From assembly GCF_011090165.1 (NCBI RefSeq), contig NZ_JAADJT010000004.1, positions 310,001 to 374,000 of the forward strand: DNA of 64,000 bases, written 5' to 3'. The notes under the pieces were generated by a model that did not search any database, had not been told where the DNA came from, and was given only the letters and a program-made list of their open reading frames with translations. Source of the stretch: Duganella aceris. GTDB taxonomy: Bacteria > Pseudomonadota > Gammaproteobacteria > Burkholderiales > Burkholderiaceae_D. The first letter of the stretch is position 1; each line of letters begins with the position of its first letter. A program made the position numbers and the translations under genes. Shown here in pieces: positions 7,790 to 21,835 of the stretch.

Positions 7790-10700
7790 ATGGCGGGGAT
7801 GAACCGGAAGGCGGCGATCGGGCTGGTGGTGGCTGCGGTGGTGGCGGCGGGCGCCGCCGGCGCCTGGTGGGTGAGCAAGAAGGGGCCGCCGCGCAGCGTC
7901 GCCGGCGACGCCGTGATCGCCAATCCGAACGCGCCGTTCGCCGTCAACAGTTGCCAGGCGCGCCTGCACGAGGACCGGCCGGCGTTGGCGCTGACGTTCT
8001 CCGCGCCGGTCGGCGAGGGCCAGGCGCTCGACCAGCTGATCGAAGTCTCCGACCTGGGCGAGAGCATGGCCGCGCCGGGCGAGAAGAAGCCGGCGCCCGC
8101 CGCCGCCGAAGCCGCCAGCGTGGTCAAGGGCGCCTGGGTGGCCGCCGACAATCCGCGCGTGCTGGTGTTCCCGTTTGTGAAACCTGGCCACCGCTACAGC
8201 ATCAAGGTCGGGCCGGCGCTGGCCGCCGACGGCGGCCGCAAGCTGAGCGCCGCGCACCAGTGTGATGTGCTGAGCGACGCGATGTCGCCATCCTTCTTCT
8301 TCGCCAGCAAAGGCACGGTGCTGCCGGCCGGCCTGAACGGCGGCCTGCCGGTGGTCACAGTGAATATTCCGGAGGTCGACGTCGAATTCCTGCGTGTCGC
8401 GCCGGGCAAGATGGCCAAGTTCTTCGACCTGGTGCAGGGCCGCCGCAACCATGAGGGCGAGGACGAGGAGGAGGGCGACGGCTATTTCAATTACTGGAGC
8501 AACCGCAACCAGCTCAAGGGACAGACCTCGGGATGGCAGCTCAATAGCCTGCAAGGCATCGCCGACAGCGTGTACTCCAACCGCTTCGTCACCAACGAAG
8601 TGAAGAACAGCCGCAAGACCAGTTTCCTGCCGGTCGAGAAGATCAATGAGCTGAAGGAACCCGGCGTGTACGTGGCGGTGATGCGCCGCCCCGGCTTCTT
8701 CGACAACGACTACCAGGTCACCTATTTCTACGTCAGCGACATCGGCCTGCACGTGCGGCGCCAGGTCAAGCAGACCGACGTCTTCGTCACCTCGCTCAAG
8801 ACCGGCAAGGCGCTGGGCGGGCTGGAACTGGAAGTGCTGGGCGAGGGCGGCAAGGTGCTCTTGCACGGCAAGGCGGACGGCGACGGCCACGGCGTGCTGC
8901 CCGGCCTGCCGGACGGCGCCCAGCTGCTGCTGGCGAAACGCGACAAGGAAATGTCGGTGGTGGTGCTGCACGAGCCGGGCCTGGACCTGGCCGAATTCGA
9001 CATCGGCGGCCACCTGCCGCGCGACGTCAAGCTGTTCCCGTGGTCGGGCCGCGATCTGTACCGGCCGGGCGAGAAGTTCACCGTGTCGCTGCTGGCGCGC
9101 AGCGCCGACGGCACGGCGCTGGCGCCGCTGCCGGTCAAGGTGGAGTTGAAGAAGCCGGGCGGCGACGTGGTCAGCACCGTGGTCTGGCAGCCGAACGCCA
9201 GGACGCCGGGCTATCTGCAGCAGCGCATCGATCTGCCGGCGGATGCGGCGACCGGCAAGTGGAGCCTGGAGTTCCGCGCCGATCCGTCGGCCAGGCGGCC
9301 GGACGCGATCTACCAGTTCCAGGTCGAGGAGTTCCTGCCGGAGCGCATGAAGCTCGCGCTGACCAGCGACACCGGGCCGTTGAAGAAAGACGCCGATGCC
9401 TTCGCGGTCGCGGTGCAGGGCGATTATCTGTACGGCGCGCCCGCCTCCGGCAACCGCCTGCTGGGCAGCGTGGCGCAGGAGCGCGCCCGCAATCCGCTGC
9501 CGAAGGAGTGGCCGGGCTTTATCTTCGGTGACTTCAACGACGACAGCGCCAAACAGCGCGCCGAGTTGCCGGAGCAGACGCTCGACGACAACGGCAAGGC
9601 CGAGATCAGCGTGCCGGTCAAAAACGATGCCGATTCGCCGATGCGGGTGCGTGCGTCACTGAGCCTGCTGGAATCGGGCGGCCGTCCGGTGGTGCGCTCG
9701 ATCGAGCGCGTCTGGTGGCCGGCCGACGCCATGATCGCGGTGCGGCCGGCGTTCGACAGCGACGTGACGCGCGAAGGCAGCATGGCCGAATTCGAGCTGA
9801 TACGCGTCACCGCCGACGGCAAGTTCGCGCCGCTCAACGAGGTGGCGTTCCGCCTGGTCAAGGAGGACCGTCAATACTACTGGCGCTTCGACGCCGACCG
9901 TGGCTGGCATTCGGGCTTCACCGAAGCCGAGGAGGCGGTGCAGGCCGGCGCGGTGGCGCTCAAGGGACGCTCCAAGTTGACCGTACCGGTGGAGTGGGGC
10001 CGCTATCGCCTGGAAGTCACCGATCCGCAGACCAAGCTGGTGGCGCGCTACCGCTTCTACGCCGGCTGGAACGCGCAGGACGCCGAGAACATCGGCAATC
10101 GTCCCGACCGCGTGCGGCTGCAACTGGAGGGTGCGCCGGCCAAGCCGGGCGACGACATCAAGCTGAAGATCATGCCGCCGCACGACGGCGAGGCGCTGGT
10201 GATGGTGGAGGCGGACAAGGTCCTGTGGAGCAAGCGGGTGTCGGTCAGCACCGGCGGCACCACGGTGACGATCCCGGTCGACAAGGCCTGGAACCGCTCG
10301 GACATGTACGTGTCGACCGTGGTGTTCCGTCCCGGCAGCCAGGGCGACCGCGTGACGCCGGCGCGCGCCGTCGGCATGACGTGGCTGCCGCTGGCGCGCG
10401 AGTCGCGCAAGCTGAAGGTCAGCCTGACCGCGCCGCAGCAGGTGGTGCCGGACAAGCGCATGGTGGCCAAGGTCAAGGTGGACGGCGCGGCCGGCAAGGC
10501 GGCGATGGTCACGGTGTCGGCGGTGGACGTGGGCATCCTGAACATCACCAGCTTCAAGTCGCCGGATCCGTTCGACTTCTTCTTCGGCAAACACCGCTTC
10601 GGCCCGGAGCTGACCGACATCTACGGCAAGCTGATCGAGCGCATGGACGGCACGCCCGGCAAGATCAAATGGGGCGGCGACGCCGGCAAGCGCGATACGC

Positions 10701-12871
10701 AAAGCATGCCGAAGAAGGTCAAGCTGGTCGACCTCTTCTCCGGTCCGGTGCAGCTGAACGCCAAGGGCGAGGCCGAGGTGCCGCTGGATATCCCCGACTT
10801 CAACGGCACGCTGCGGCTGATGGTGGTGGCCGCGACCGCCGATTCCTACGGCAGCGCCGAGCGCGAGGTGGTGGTGTCGGCGCCGATCGTGGCCGAGCTG
10901 TCGATGCCGCGCTTCGTCGGTCCCGGCGATAAATCGACGTTCGCGCTGGACGTGACCAATATGATGGGCGGCGAGCAGGATATCGACATCAAACTCAGTT
11001 CCGACAATCTGCTGAAGGTGAGCGAAGGCGATCGCAAACTGAAGCTGGCCAACCGCCAGCGCAAGGTGCTGCGCTTCGCGGTCGAGCCGACCGAGCCTTA
11101 CGGCCTGGCGCGGGTGGTGGTGGACGTGAAGTCCGGCGGCGCCAGGCCGGTGGTGATCCATCGCGAGTTCGCCTTGCAGATCCAGCCGCCGGTGGCGCGC
11201 GAGCAGGATGCGCGCCGTCTGCGCATCGAGCCGGGCGCCAGCCAGAAGATCGATTCGGCCATGGTGGAGCGCTTCTTCCGTGGCTCGGCCACGCTCAACG
11301 TGACGGTGTCGAACAAGCCGCCGCTGAATGTGCGCAGCATCGTCAAGGGGTTGCTGGACTATCCGTACGGCTGCCTGGAGCAGACCACCAGCGCGGCCTA
11401 TCCGCACGTCTTCATCGACGAGGCCAGCGCCAAGGCGGTCGGCCTGGCGCCGCACACGCGCGAGGAGCGCGCCAAGTTCGTCGAAGGCGCGATCAGCCGC
11501 ATCGCCGGCATGCAGGGCGAGGCCGGCGGCTTCCGCCTGTGGAAGGGCGACTCGGGCGAGTACGAGGGCTGGCTGACGCCGTATGTCACCAGCTTCCTGA
11601 TGGATGCGCGCGAGGCCGGCTTCAATGTGCCGGAGACCATGACCAAACGCGCGCAGCAGTGGATGGTCGAGCGCCTGAACGGCGCGGGCAGCCAGTTCTC
11701 GGCGCTGCCGGCCGGCGTCAAGCCGGATGCGGACGGCCGTTACAACTATCGCGACGCCGAGCTGCTGCGCAACAGCCATCAGCGCTTCGCCGAGCTGGCG
11801 CACATCGGCTACATGCTGGCGCGCGAGCAGAAGGCGTCGCTGGCGTCGCTGCGGCTGCTGCACGACCAGTACCGCGACCGTGCGCGCTCGCCGCTGCCGT
11901 TGATCCACCTCGGTATCGCGCTGCAGCTGATGGGCGACGCCAAGCGTGCGGAGGTGGCGATCAACGACGCCATGACCCGCCCGTACGGCATCAACCCGAG
12001 CTGGGAGTGGGATTGGCTGGGCGACTACGGCACCGACGTGCGCGATCTGGCGATGGGCTACGGCCTGCTGCATCGTCATCAGATCAACCATCCGCAGCGT
12101 GAGCTGTTGCTGACCAATGTGTCGGAGCGCCTGAGCAAGCCGCGCGGTTACTATTCGACGCAGGAGCGCATCGCGCTGTTCCTGGCGGCGCGCGCGGCCG
12201 GCGGAACAGCCGGCGAGGGCTGGGAGGCGGTGCTGAAGACGGCCGACGGCAATACCGGCATGGCGTCGAAAACCAGCGAGATCCGCAGCATCGATCCGGC
12301 GCTGGCGGCCAAGGGCGTCACCATCGACAACAAGGGCACGACGCCGATCTGGGTCGAGGTCGAGGCCAGCGGCTTCCCGCTCAAGCTGCCGGTGCCGAGC
12401 ACCGAGAAGATGACGCTGGAGCGCAGCTGGTTCGGCACCGATGGCAAGCCGTGGAAAGGCGGCAACCTGAAGGTTGGCGACATGCTGCTGGTGCGCGTCA
12501 CCGCCAAGGCGAAGCAGGTCATCAACGATGGCATGGTGGTCGATCATATTCCGGCCGGTTTGGAGGTGGAGAACCTGAATCTGTCGCAGGGGCCGCAGGC
12601 GGGCGAGTTCGCGGTGGAAGGCGTCAACCTGGCGGAGGCCATGGCCGACAAGCGCATCAAGCATATCGAGTTCCGCGATGACCGCTTTGTCGCGGCGGTG
12701 CGCCTGGATGGCAATCCGATCCGGCTGTTCTACATGCTGCGGGTGGTGACGCCGGGACGCTTCAACGTGCCGGGCACCTTCGCCGAAGACATGTACCGTC
12801 CAGGCATTCGCGCCTATGGTCCGGCCGGCGAGCCGGTCAACGTGGTCGACCCGGCGGGAGCAGGGAAGTAG
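7790..12871 (+). CDS. Bacterial alpha-2-macroglobulin (YfhM/ECAM-type, thioester-containing)
   Basis: This 1693-aa protein starts at 7790, where AAGGA lies about 6 nt upstream. An N-terminal membrane segment (residues about 8-28, Ala/Val/Gly-rich) lacks a lipobox Cys, so it looks membrane-anchored rather than lipidated like E. coli ECAM. MG domains follow, then the thioester motif CLEQ with Cys1195 in the context YPYGCLEQTTS, then an alpha-helical TED region and a C-terminal domain. The family traps proteases in the periplasm through a reactive Cys-Gln thioester. Its gene is 5 bp upstream of the penicillin-binding protein 1C gene, the same pairing as yfhM-pbpC in enterobacteria, where the trap is thought to protect the wall when the envelope is breached. 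The length is close to ECAM. Identification is firm; the anchoring mode is inference. Confidence 0.93.
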   Translation: MAGMNRKAAIGLVVAAVVAAGAAGAWWVSKKGPPRSVAGDAVIANPNAPFAVNSCQARLHEDRPALALTFSAPVGEGQALDQLIEVSDLGESMAAPGEKKPAPAAAEAASVVKGAWVAADNPRVLVFPFVKPGHRYSIKVGPALAADGGRKLSAAHQCDVLSDAMSPSFFFASKGTVLPAGLNGGLPVVTVNIPEVDVEFLRVAPGKMAKFFDLVQGRRNHEGEDEEEGDGYFNYWSNRNQLKGQTSGWQLNSLQGIADSVYSNRFVTNEVKNSRKTSFLPVEKINELKEPGVYVAVMRRPGFFDNDYQVTYFYVSDIGLHVRRQVKQTDVFVTSLKTGKALGGLELEVLGEGGKVLLHGKADGDGHGVLPGLPDGAQLLLAKRDKEMSVVVLHEPGLDLAEFDIGGHLPRDVKLFPWSGRDLYRPGEKFTVSLLARSADGTALAPLPVKVELKKPGGDVVSTVVWQPNARTPGYLQQRIDLPADAATGKWSLEFRADPSARRPDAIYQFQVEEFLPERMKLALTSDTGPLKKDADAFAVAVQGDYLYGAPASGNRLLGSVAQERARNPLPKEWPGFIFGDFNDDSAKQRAELPEQTLDDNGKAEISVPVKNDADSPMRVRASLSLLESGGRPVVRSIERVWWPADAMIAVRPAFDSDVTREGSMAEFELIRVTADGKFAPLNEVAFRLVKEDRQYYWRFDADRGWHSGFTEAEEAVQAGAVALKGRSKLTVPVEWGRYRLEVTDPQTKLVARYRFYAGWNAQDAENIGNRPDRVRLQLEGAPAKPGDDIKLKIMPPHDGEALVMVEADKVLWSKRVSVSTGGTTVTIPVDKAWNRSDMYVSTVVFRPGSQGDRVTPARAVGMTWLPLARESRKLKVSLTAPQQVVPDKRMVAKVKVDGAAGKAAMVTVSAVDVGILNITSFKSPDPFDFFFGKHRFGPELTDIYGKLIERMDGTPGKIKWGGDAGKRDTQSMPKKVKLVDLFSGPVQLNAKGEAEVPLDIPDFNGTLRLMVVAATADSYGSAEREVVVSAPIVAELSMPRFVGPGDKSTFALDVTNMMGGEQDIDIKLSSDNLLKVSEGDRKLKLANRQRKVLRFAVEPTEPYGLARVVVDVKSGGARPVVIHREFALQIQPPVAREQDARRLRIEPGASQKIDSAMVERFFRGSATLNVTVSNKPPLNVRSIVKGLLDYPYGCLEQTTSAAYPHVFIDEASAKAVGLAPHTREERAKFVEGAISRIAGMQGEAGGFRLWKGDSGEYEGWLTPYVTSFLMDAREAGFNVPETMTKRAQQWMVERLNGAGSQFSALPAGVKPDADGRYNYRDAELLRNSHQRFAELAHIGYMLAREQKASLASLRLLHDQYRDRARSPLPLIHLGIALQLMGDAKRAEVAINDAMTRPYGINPSWEWDWLGDYGTDVRDLAMGYGLLHRHQINHPQRELLLTNVSERLSKPRGYYSTQERIALFLAARAAGGTAGEGWEAVLKTADGNTGMASKTSEIRSIDPALAAKGVTIDNKGTTPIWVEVEASGFPLKLPVPSTEKMTLERSWFGTDGKPWKGGNLKVGDMLLVRVTAKAKQVINDGMVVDHIPAGLEVENLNLSQGPQAGEFAVEGVNLAEAMADKRIKHIEFRDDRFVAAVRLDGNPIRLFYMLRVVTPGRFNVPGTFAEDMYRPGIRAYGPAGEPVNVVDPAGAGK

Positions 12872-12876
12872 GCGCG

Positions 12877-15390
<2,514 letters not shown>

Positions 15391-15570
15391 CGCGGCGAGC
15401 GCCTGAGCGCATTCGCCGGCGGCCCGCCTCGCACCGCGCCGGCCTCGCATCGCACCCGCCTTGCGCCCGCCTCGCACCGCGCCCGCCAGGCGCTCGGTGC
15501 CGCATGCCGGCGCGCTGCGGCGGCACGCATTCGGCCGGCGCGCGGCGGCACGGGGTGGCGCAGCGGCAGG
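15391..15570. other. GC-rich intergenic region with degenerate short repeats
   Basis: The stretch separates convergent pbpC and the M20 peptidase gene. It contains imperfect repeats of a CCCGCCTCGCACCGCGCC-like unit between about 15421 and 15487. No gene and no T-tailed hairpin were seen. Confidence 0.5.
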
Positions 15571-16851
15571 TCAGTCGCGCACGCCGGCCAGGCCGAGCAG
15601 CGTCAGCATGACGTTCTGCGGCCCGGCGTGGGCGTTCTTCGGCGACCACCATTCGTTTTTCTCCGAGTGGTAGCCGCCCGAAGTCCCGCCGGCGGACATG
15701 GTGATGGCCGGGATGCCAAGGCTCATCGGCAGGTTGGCGTCGGTGGAATGGGCGTCGTCGAGCAGCGCCGGCCGGCCCAGCGCGGTGGCGGCCGCCATCG
15801 CGGTCTTGACGATGACCGCATCCTTGGCGGTCTGCCCGGCGGGCCGGTCGCCGATCAACTCGATATCGGCGGTGATGGCCTTGCTGTTCCAGCGCTGGTT
15901 GGTCTCGTCCGCGCCTTGCTGGATCGCCGTCTTGATCTGCTGCTCGACCTTGGCCAGCAGCGGCGCGTCGGCCGAGCGGATGTCGATCAGCATGGTCGCC
16001 TCGGCGGAGATGCTGTTGACCGATTGCCCGCCCTGGACCACGCCGACGTTGAACGTCACCTTGGGCTGATGCGGCACGCGGATCTCGTCGATGCGCGCGA
16101 TGGCGCGGCCCAGCGCGTGCACCGCCGACGGCAGGCCGAAGCCTTCATAACTGTGCCCGCCGGGACCGCGCATCGTCACCTTGAAGCGGCGGCTGCCGGT
16201 GCCGATGTGCGTCACCGGATCGCCGTTGGTGCCCAGCGCCGGCTCCAGGCCGATGAAGGCCTTGATGTCCTTGCGCTGGCTGAACAGGTACTTGACCCCC
16301 TTTAGGTCGCCCAGGCCTTCCTCGCCGACGTTGGCGACCACCAGGATATCGTCGGCGGTCCGGAGCTTCGCCTCGCGCATCGCGCTCACGATGGTCAGCA
16401 TGGCCGCCAGCGAACGGGCATTGTCGGCGATGCCGGGCGAATAGTAGCGGCCATCCTTCTCGCGTACCGTCAGGTCGGTGCCGGCAGGGTAGACGGTGTC
16501 CAGGTGCGCCGCCAGCGCGATCACGCCTTTGGCTCGGCCGTCGCCGTCGCCGCGCCAGGTGCCCAGCACATTGCCCGCGCCATCGAGATGCACGTCCTGC
16601 AACCCGGCCGCCTTCATCCGCTCCGCATAGTCGCGCGCGCGGGCGCCTTCGGCGAAGGTGGGCGCAGGGATGGCGTTGATGGCCAAGGTGTTGGCGGTGG
16701 TGACGGCTTCGTTCTTCTCGATGTAGGCCAGCGCCTGCTTAACCGCCGGCTGCGCGGCGATGCGCGCCATGGAGGTGTCCTGCGCGCGGGCGGGAAGGGC
16801 CAGCGCCATGGCGCCGCATGCGATGCCGAGCAACAGATGTCTTGCGGTCAT
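15571..16851 (-). CDS. M20-family secreted zinc metallopeptidase
   Basis: The product is 426 aa. A signal peptide ends at ARA|QD, so it is exported to the periplasm. M20 metal-ligand motifs are visible: AAHLDTVYP (His, Asp), GIADNARS (bridging Asp), VGEEGLGDLKG (catalytic Glu pair) and GLEPA. A dimerisation domain follows (RGPGGHSYEGFG). The C-terminal His-ligand region lies near DDAHSTDANLP and GGYHSEKNEW. The family removes C-terminal residues or hydrolyses small peptides and amides; the substrate is unknown. An AGGA ribosome site precedes the ATG. It lies 13 bp downstream of the hybrid kinase gene on the same strand, so the two are probably co-transcribed. Confidence 0.85.
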   Translation of the reverse strand: MTARHLLLGIACGAMALALPARAQDTSMARIAAQPAVKQALAYIEKNEAVTTANTLAINAIPAPTFAEGARARDYAERMKAAGLQDVHLDGAGNVLGTWRGDGDGRAKGVIALAAHLDTVYPAGTDLTVREKDGRYYSPGIADNARSLAAMLTIVSAMREAKLRTADDILVVANVGEEGLGDLKGVKYLFSQRKDIKAFIGLEPALGTNGDPVTHIGTGSRRFKVTMRGPGGHSYEGFGLPSAVHALGRAIARIDEIRVPHQPKVTFNVGVVQGGQSVNSISAEATMLIDIRSADAPLLAKVEQQIKTAIQQGADETNQRWNSKAITADIELIGDRPAGQTAKDAVIVKTAMAAATALGRPALLDDAHSTDANLPMSLGIPAITMSAGGTSGGYHSEKNEWWSPKNAHAGPQNVMLTLLGLAGVRD

Positions 16852-16864
16852 TGGGTTCCTGAGT

Positions 16865-19072
<2,208 letters not shown>

Positions 19073-19141
19073 GCTGCGTGCGTTCCATGGCGGAGATATA
19101 TGCCGGATGGTATCCTATCCGGGTTAACTAATGAGGAACTT

Positions 19142-20296
19142 ATGCAGCTCACTACAAAAACAATTTGCCAGGCCGTCGCCCTGGCCTTGATCGCCACTGG
19201 CGCCGCGCAGGCGGAAGACATCATCAAAATCGGCCACGTGGCCGCCACGTCGGGCGCCATCGCCCACCTGGGCAAGGACAATGAAAACGGCGCCCGCATG
19301 GCGGTCGAGGAGCTCAACGCCAAGGGCCTGCTCATCGCCGGCAAGAAGTACAAGGTGGTGCTGGTGCCGGAAGACGACGCCGCCGACCCGAAGCAGGCCA
19401 CGGCCGCCGCGCAGAAGCTGGTCGACGCCAAGGTGCTGGGCGTGGTCGGCCACGAGACCTCGGGAACCTCGATCCCGGCCTCGCGCATCTATCACGACGC
19501 CGGCATTCCGCAGATCTCGCCGTCGGCCAGCAATCCGCAGTACACGCGTCAGCGTTACAACACCACCTTCCGCAACGTCGCCAACGACGAGCAGCTCGGC
19601 GCCGCGCTGGCGCGCTACGCGGTGCAGACCATGCAGGTCAAGCGCATCGCCGTGGTCGACGACCGCACCGCCTACGGCAAGGGCCTGGTCGATGAATTCA
19701 GCAAGAACGTCAAGAAGACCGGCGCCACGTCGGGCGCCGGCATCGTCGCCACCCAGTTCACCAACGACAAGGCGACCGACTTCAGCGCCATCCTGACCGC
19801 CATCAAGGCCACCAAGCCGGACATGATTTTCTTCGGCGGCATGGACGCCGTGGCCGGCCCGATGCTGCGCCAGATGAAGCAGCTGGGGATTCCGATCAAG
19901 TTCATGGGCGGCGACGGCATGTGCTCGGATTCGGTGCCGCGCCTGGCGGGCGAGGGCATGAGCGACGGCCAGGTGATCTGCGCCGAGGCGGGCGGCGTCG
20001 AGCCGTCGCAGGAAAAAGGCATGGCCGATTTCCGTGCCGCCTACAAGAAGCGCTACGGCATCGACGTGCAGACCTACGCGCCGTATTCCTACGATGCGCT
20101 GATGACGATCGTCGAGGCGATGCAGCAGGCCGGCTCGCCGGACCCGGTCAAATACCTGCCGGTGCTGGCCAGGATCAAACACAAGGGCGTCACCGGCAAC
20201 ATCGCCTTCGACGCGCGCGGCGACGTGCAGGACGGCGTGCTGACCATCTTCACCTTCAAGGGCGGCAAGCGCGCCAAGCTGGCGGTGGTGAAGTAA
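19142..20296 (+). CDS. Branched-chain amino-acid-type ABC substrate-binding protein (LivJ/LivK-like), orphan
   Basis: The product is 384 aa. The start at 19142 has GAGGAA about 6 nt upstream; the longer frame runs into the divergent kinase gene. The signal peptide is cleaved after AQA|ED. The mature protein is a type I periplasmic binding fold: IKIGHVAATSG start, MAVEELNAKG, VVGHETSGTSIPAS and KYGIDVQTYAPYSYDAL are typical of Peripla_BP_6 proteins. No permease or ATPase genes (livHMGF) follow; the next gene is an ECF sigma factor. It may serve a transporter encoded elsewhere or the divergent sensor kinase. Confidence 0.88.
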   Translation: MQLTTKTICQAVALALIATGAAQAEDIIKIGHVAATSGAIAHLGKDNENGARMAVEELNAKGLLIAGKKYKVVLVPEDDAADPKQATAAAQKLVDAKVLGVVGHETSGTSIPASRIYHDAGIPQISPSASNPQYTRQRYNTTFRNVANDEQLGAALARYAVQTMQVKRIAVVDDRTAYGKGLVDEFSKNVKKTGATSGAGIVATQFTNDKATDFSAILTAIKATKPDMIFFGGMDAVAGPMLRQMKQLGIPIKFMGGDGMCSDSVPRLAGEGMSDGQVICAEAGGVEPSQEKGMADFRAAYKKRYGIDVQTYAPYSYDALMTIVEAMQQAGSPDPVKYLPVLARIKHKGVTGNIAFDARGDVQDGVLTIFTFKGGKRAKLAVVK

Positions 20297-20346
20297 TGTA
20301 AAGACCGGGCGGCGCACTAGCCACCCATTGCAATTCGTGGCACAAT

Positions 20347-20365
20347 AGGAATGATTCTCATTATT
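20347..20365. promoter_or_regulatory. Putative Fur box upstream of the FecI-like sigma gene
   Basis: AGGAATGATTCTCATTATT matches the Fur consensus at 13 of 19 positions, with an AATGA/TCATT inverted core. It ends 12 bp before the sigma-factor GTG start, which fits iron repression of a FecI-type operon. Confidence 0.75.
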
Positions 20366-20377
20366 CATTAGTCTATC

Positions 20378-20890
20378 GTGTCCCCACCCGCGTCAACCGC
20401 CGATGTCGTCGGCTCGCTGTACAGCAGCCATCATGGATGGCTGCACAACTGGCTTTGGCGCAAGGTCGGATGCCGCGACGGCGCGGCGGACATCGCCCAC
20501 GACACCTTCCTGCGGGTGCTCAGCGCCGATGCGCTGGAAACCCTGCGCGAGCCGCGCGCCTATCTGACTACGATCGCCAACGGCCTGCTGGTCAATCACT
20601 GGCGCCGCCTGACGCTGGAACGCGCCTATCTGGAAGCGCTGGCGATGCAGGACGGTGCGCTGGAACCCTCGCCGGAGGAGCGCGCGTTGACCATCGAGGC
20701 GCTGATGCAGGTCGACGCCATGCTGGCCAGGTTGGCGCCGAAGGCGCGCGAAGCCTTCCTGCTGTCGCAGATCGATGGCCTGACCTACGCCGCCATTGCC
20801 GAACAGCTGCAAGTCTCCGATCGCATGGTGAAGAAATACATGGCGCAGGCGATGCTGCAATGCCTGTTGATCGGCAACGGCGATGCCTGA
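20378..20890 (+). CDS. fecI: FecI-like ECF RNA polymerase sigma factor
   Basis: The product is 170 aa with a GTG start. Region 2 spans residues about 10-75 (DIAHDTFLRVL, REPRAYLTTIANGLLVNHWRR, typical of iron-starvation sigma factors). Region 4 spans about 105-160 (LMQVDAMLARLAPKAREAFLLSQIDGLTYAAIAEQL, then VKKYMAQAMLQCL). It should direct transcription of its own TonB-dependent receptor once released by FecR signalling. It overlaps the fecR-like gene by 8 bp and is followed by the receptor, the classic fecIRA arrangement. A Fur box covers its promoter. Confidence 0.92.
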   Translation: MSPPASTADVVGSLYSSHHGWLHNWLWRKVGCRDGAADIAHDTFLRVLSADALETLREPRAYLTTIANGLLVNHWRRLTLERAYLEALAMQDGALEPSPEERALTIEALMQVDAMLARLAPKAREAFLLSQIDGLTYAAIAEQLQVSDRMVKKYMAQAMLQCLLIGNGDA

Positions 20891-21833
20891 GCCGGTGGCG
20901 CTGGAATTCAGCGTGTTGGAGCAGGCGGCGGAATGGTTCGCGGTGCTCAGCGCCGCCGACGCCACGCCGGCCGAGCGCCGGGACTGGGAGCGCTGGCTGG
21001 CCGCCGCGCCCGCGCATCGCGAAGCCTGGCGCCGGGTCGAAGACATCAATACGCAACTGCACGCCTTGCCCGGCGCGCCCGCGCGCCTGGCGCTGGTGGC
21101 CGGGCCGAAGCGCCGCCGCGCCATCAAGGCCTTGCTGTTGCTGGGGCTCGGTGGCGGCGTCGGCACCATGCTGGCGCGGCGCGACGACGCCCAGCTCTAT
21201 CTGGCCGCGCTGAACGCGCAACACCGCACCGCCGTCGGCGTCACGGCGGCCTTGCCGCTGCCGGACCGGACGCGCGCCTGGCTGAACACCGACAGCGCGG
21301 CCGACCTGGCCTATGACGACGGCCGGCGCCTGATCGTGCTGCGTCGGGGCGAGATCCTGCTGCACAGCGGCGCCGACGACCATGTGCCGGCGCGGCCGCT
21401 GCTGGTCGAGGCGGGCGGCGTGCGCTTGCGCGCGCTCGGCACCCGCTTCTCGGTGCGACTGATGAAGCGCGGCGTGCGGCTGGCGGTGTACGACGGCGCG
21501 GTCGGCATCAACGACGGCGCGGTGGTGCCGGCCGGTTCGCAGGCCGATATCGCCGATGGCCAGCCGGGCACGATGACGCCGGCGCTGGAGGAGGGCAGCG
21601 CGTGGTCGCGTCATTTGCTGATCGCGACGCAGATGCGGCTCGATGACTTCCTCGCGGAGTTGGGCCGCTACCGGCATGGCCACCTGGCCTGCGACCCGTC
21701 GCTGGCGGCCATGCGCCTGGTCGGCAGCTACCCGCTGGGCGACACCGAGCAGGCGCTGGACATGCTGCAAGCAGCGCTGCCGGTGCGCGTCAAGCGCGTC
21801 ATGCCGTGGTGGGTCACGATCGCGCCGCGCTGA
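20883..21833 (+). CDS. fecR: FecR-like transmembrane anti-sigma/sigma regulator
   Basis: The product is 316 aa. Residues 1-75 form the cytosolic anti-sigma part (EQAAEWFAVL and ERWLAAAPAHREAWRRVE are the standard FecR N-terminal signature). A membrane segment of Leu/Gly follows near residues 80-98. The periplasmic FecR domain then has LRRGEILLHS and LGTRFSVRL. A C-terminal STN-docking region (DDFLAELGRYRHGHLACD) would contact the signalling domain of the receptor encoded just downstream. The start codon overlaps the end of the sigma gene by 8 bp, and the receptor starts 2 bp after its stop, so all three are translationally linked. Confidence 0.92.
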   Translation: MPEPVALEFSVLEQAAEWFAVLSAADATPAERRDWERWLAAAPAHREAWRRVEDINTQLHALPGAPARLALVAGPKRRRAIKALLLLGLGGGVGTMLARRDDAQLYLAALNAQHRTAVGVTAALPLPDRTRAWLNTDSAADLAYDDGRRLIVLRRGEILLHSGADDHVPARPLLVEAGGVRLRALGTRFSVRLMKRGVRLAVYDGAVGINDGAVVPAGSQADIADGQPGTMTPALEEGSAWSRHLLIATQMRLDDFLAELGRYRHGHLACDPSLAAMRLVGSYPLGDTEQALDMLQAALPVRVKRVMPWWVTIAPR

Positions 21834-21835
21834 CG

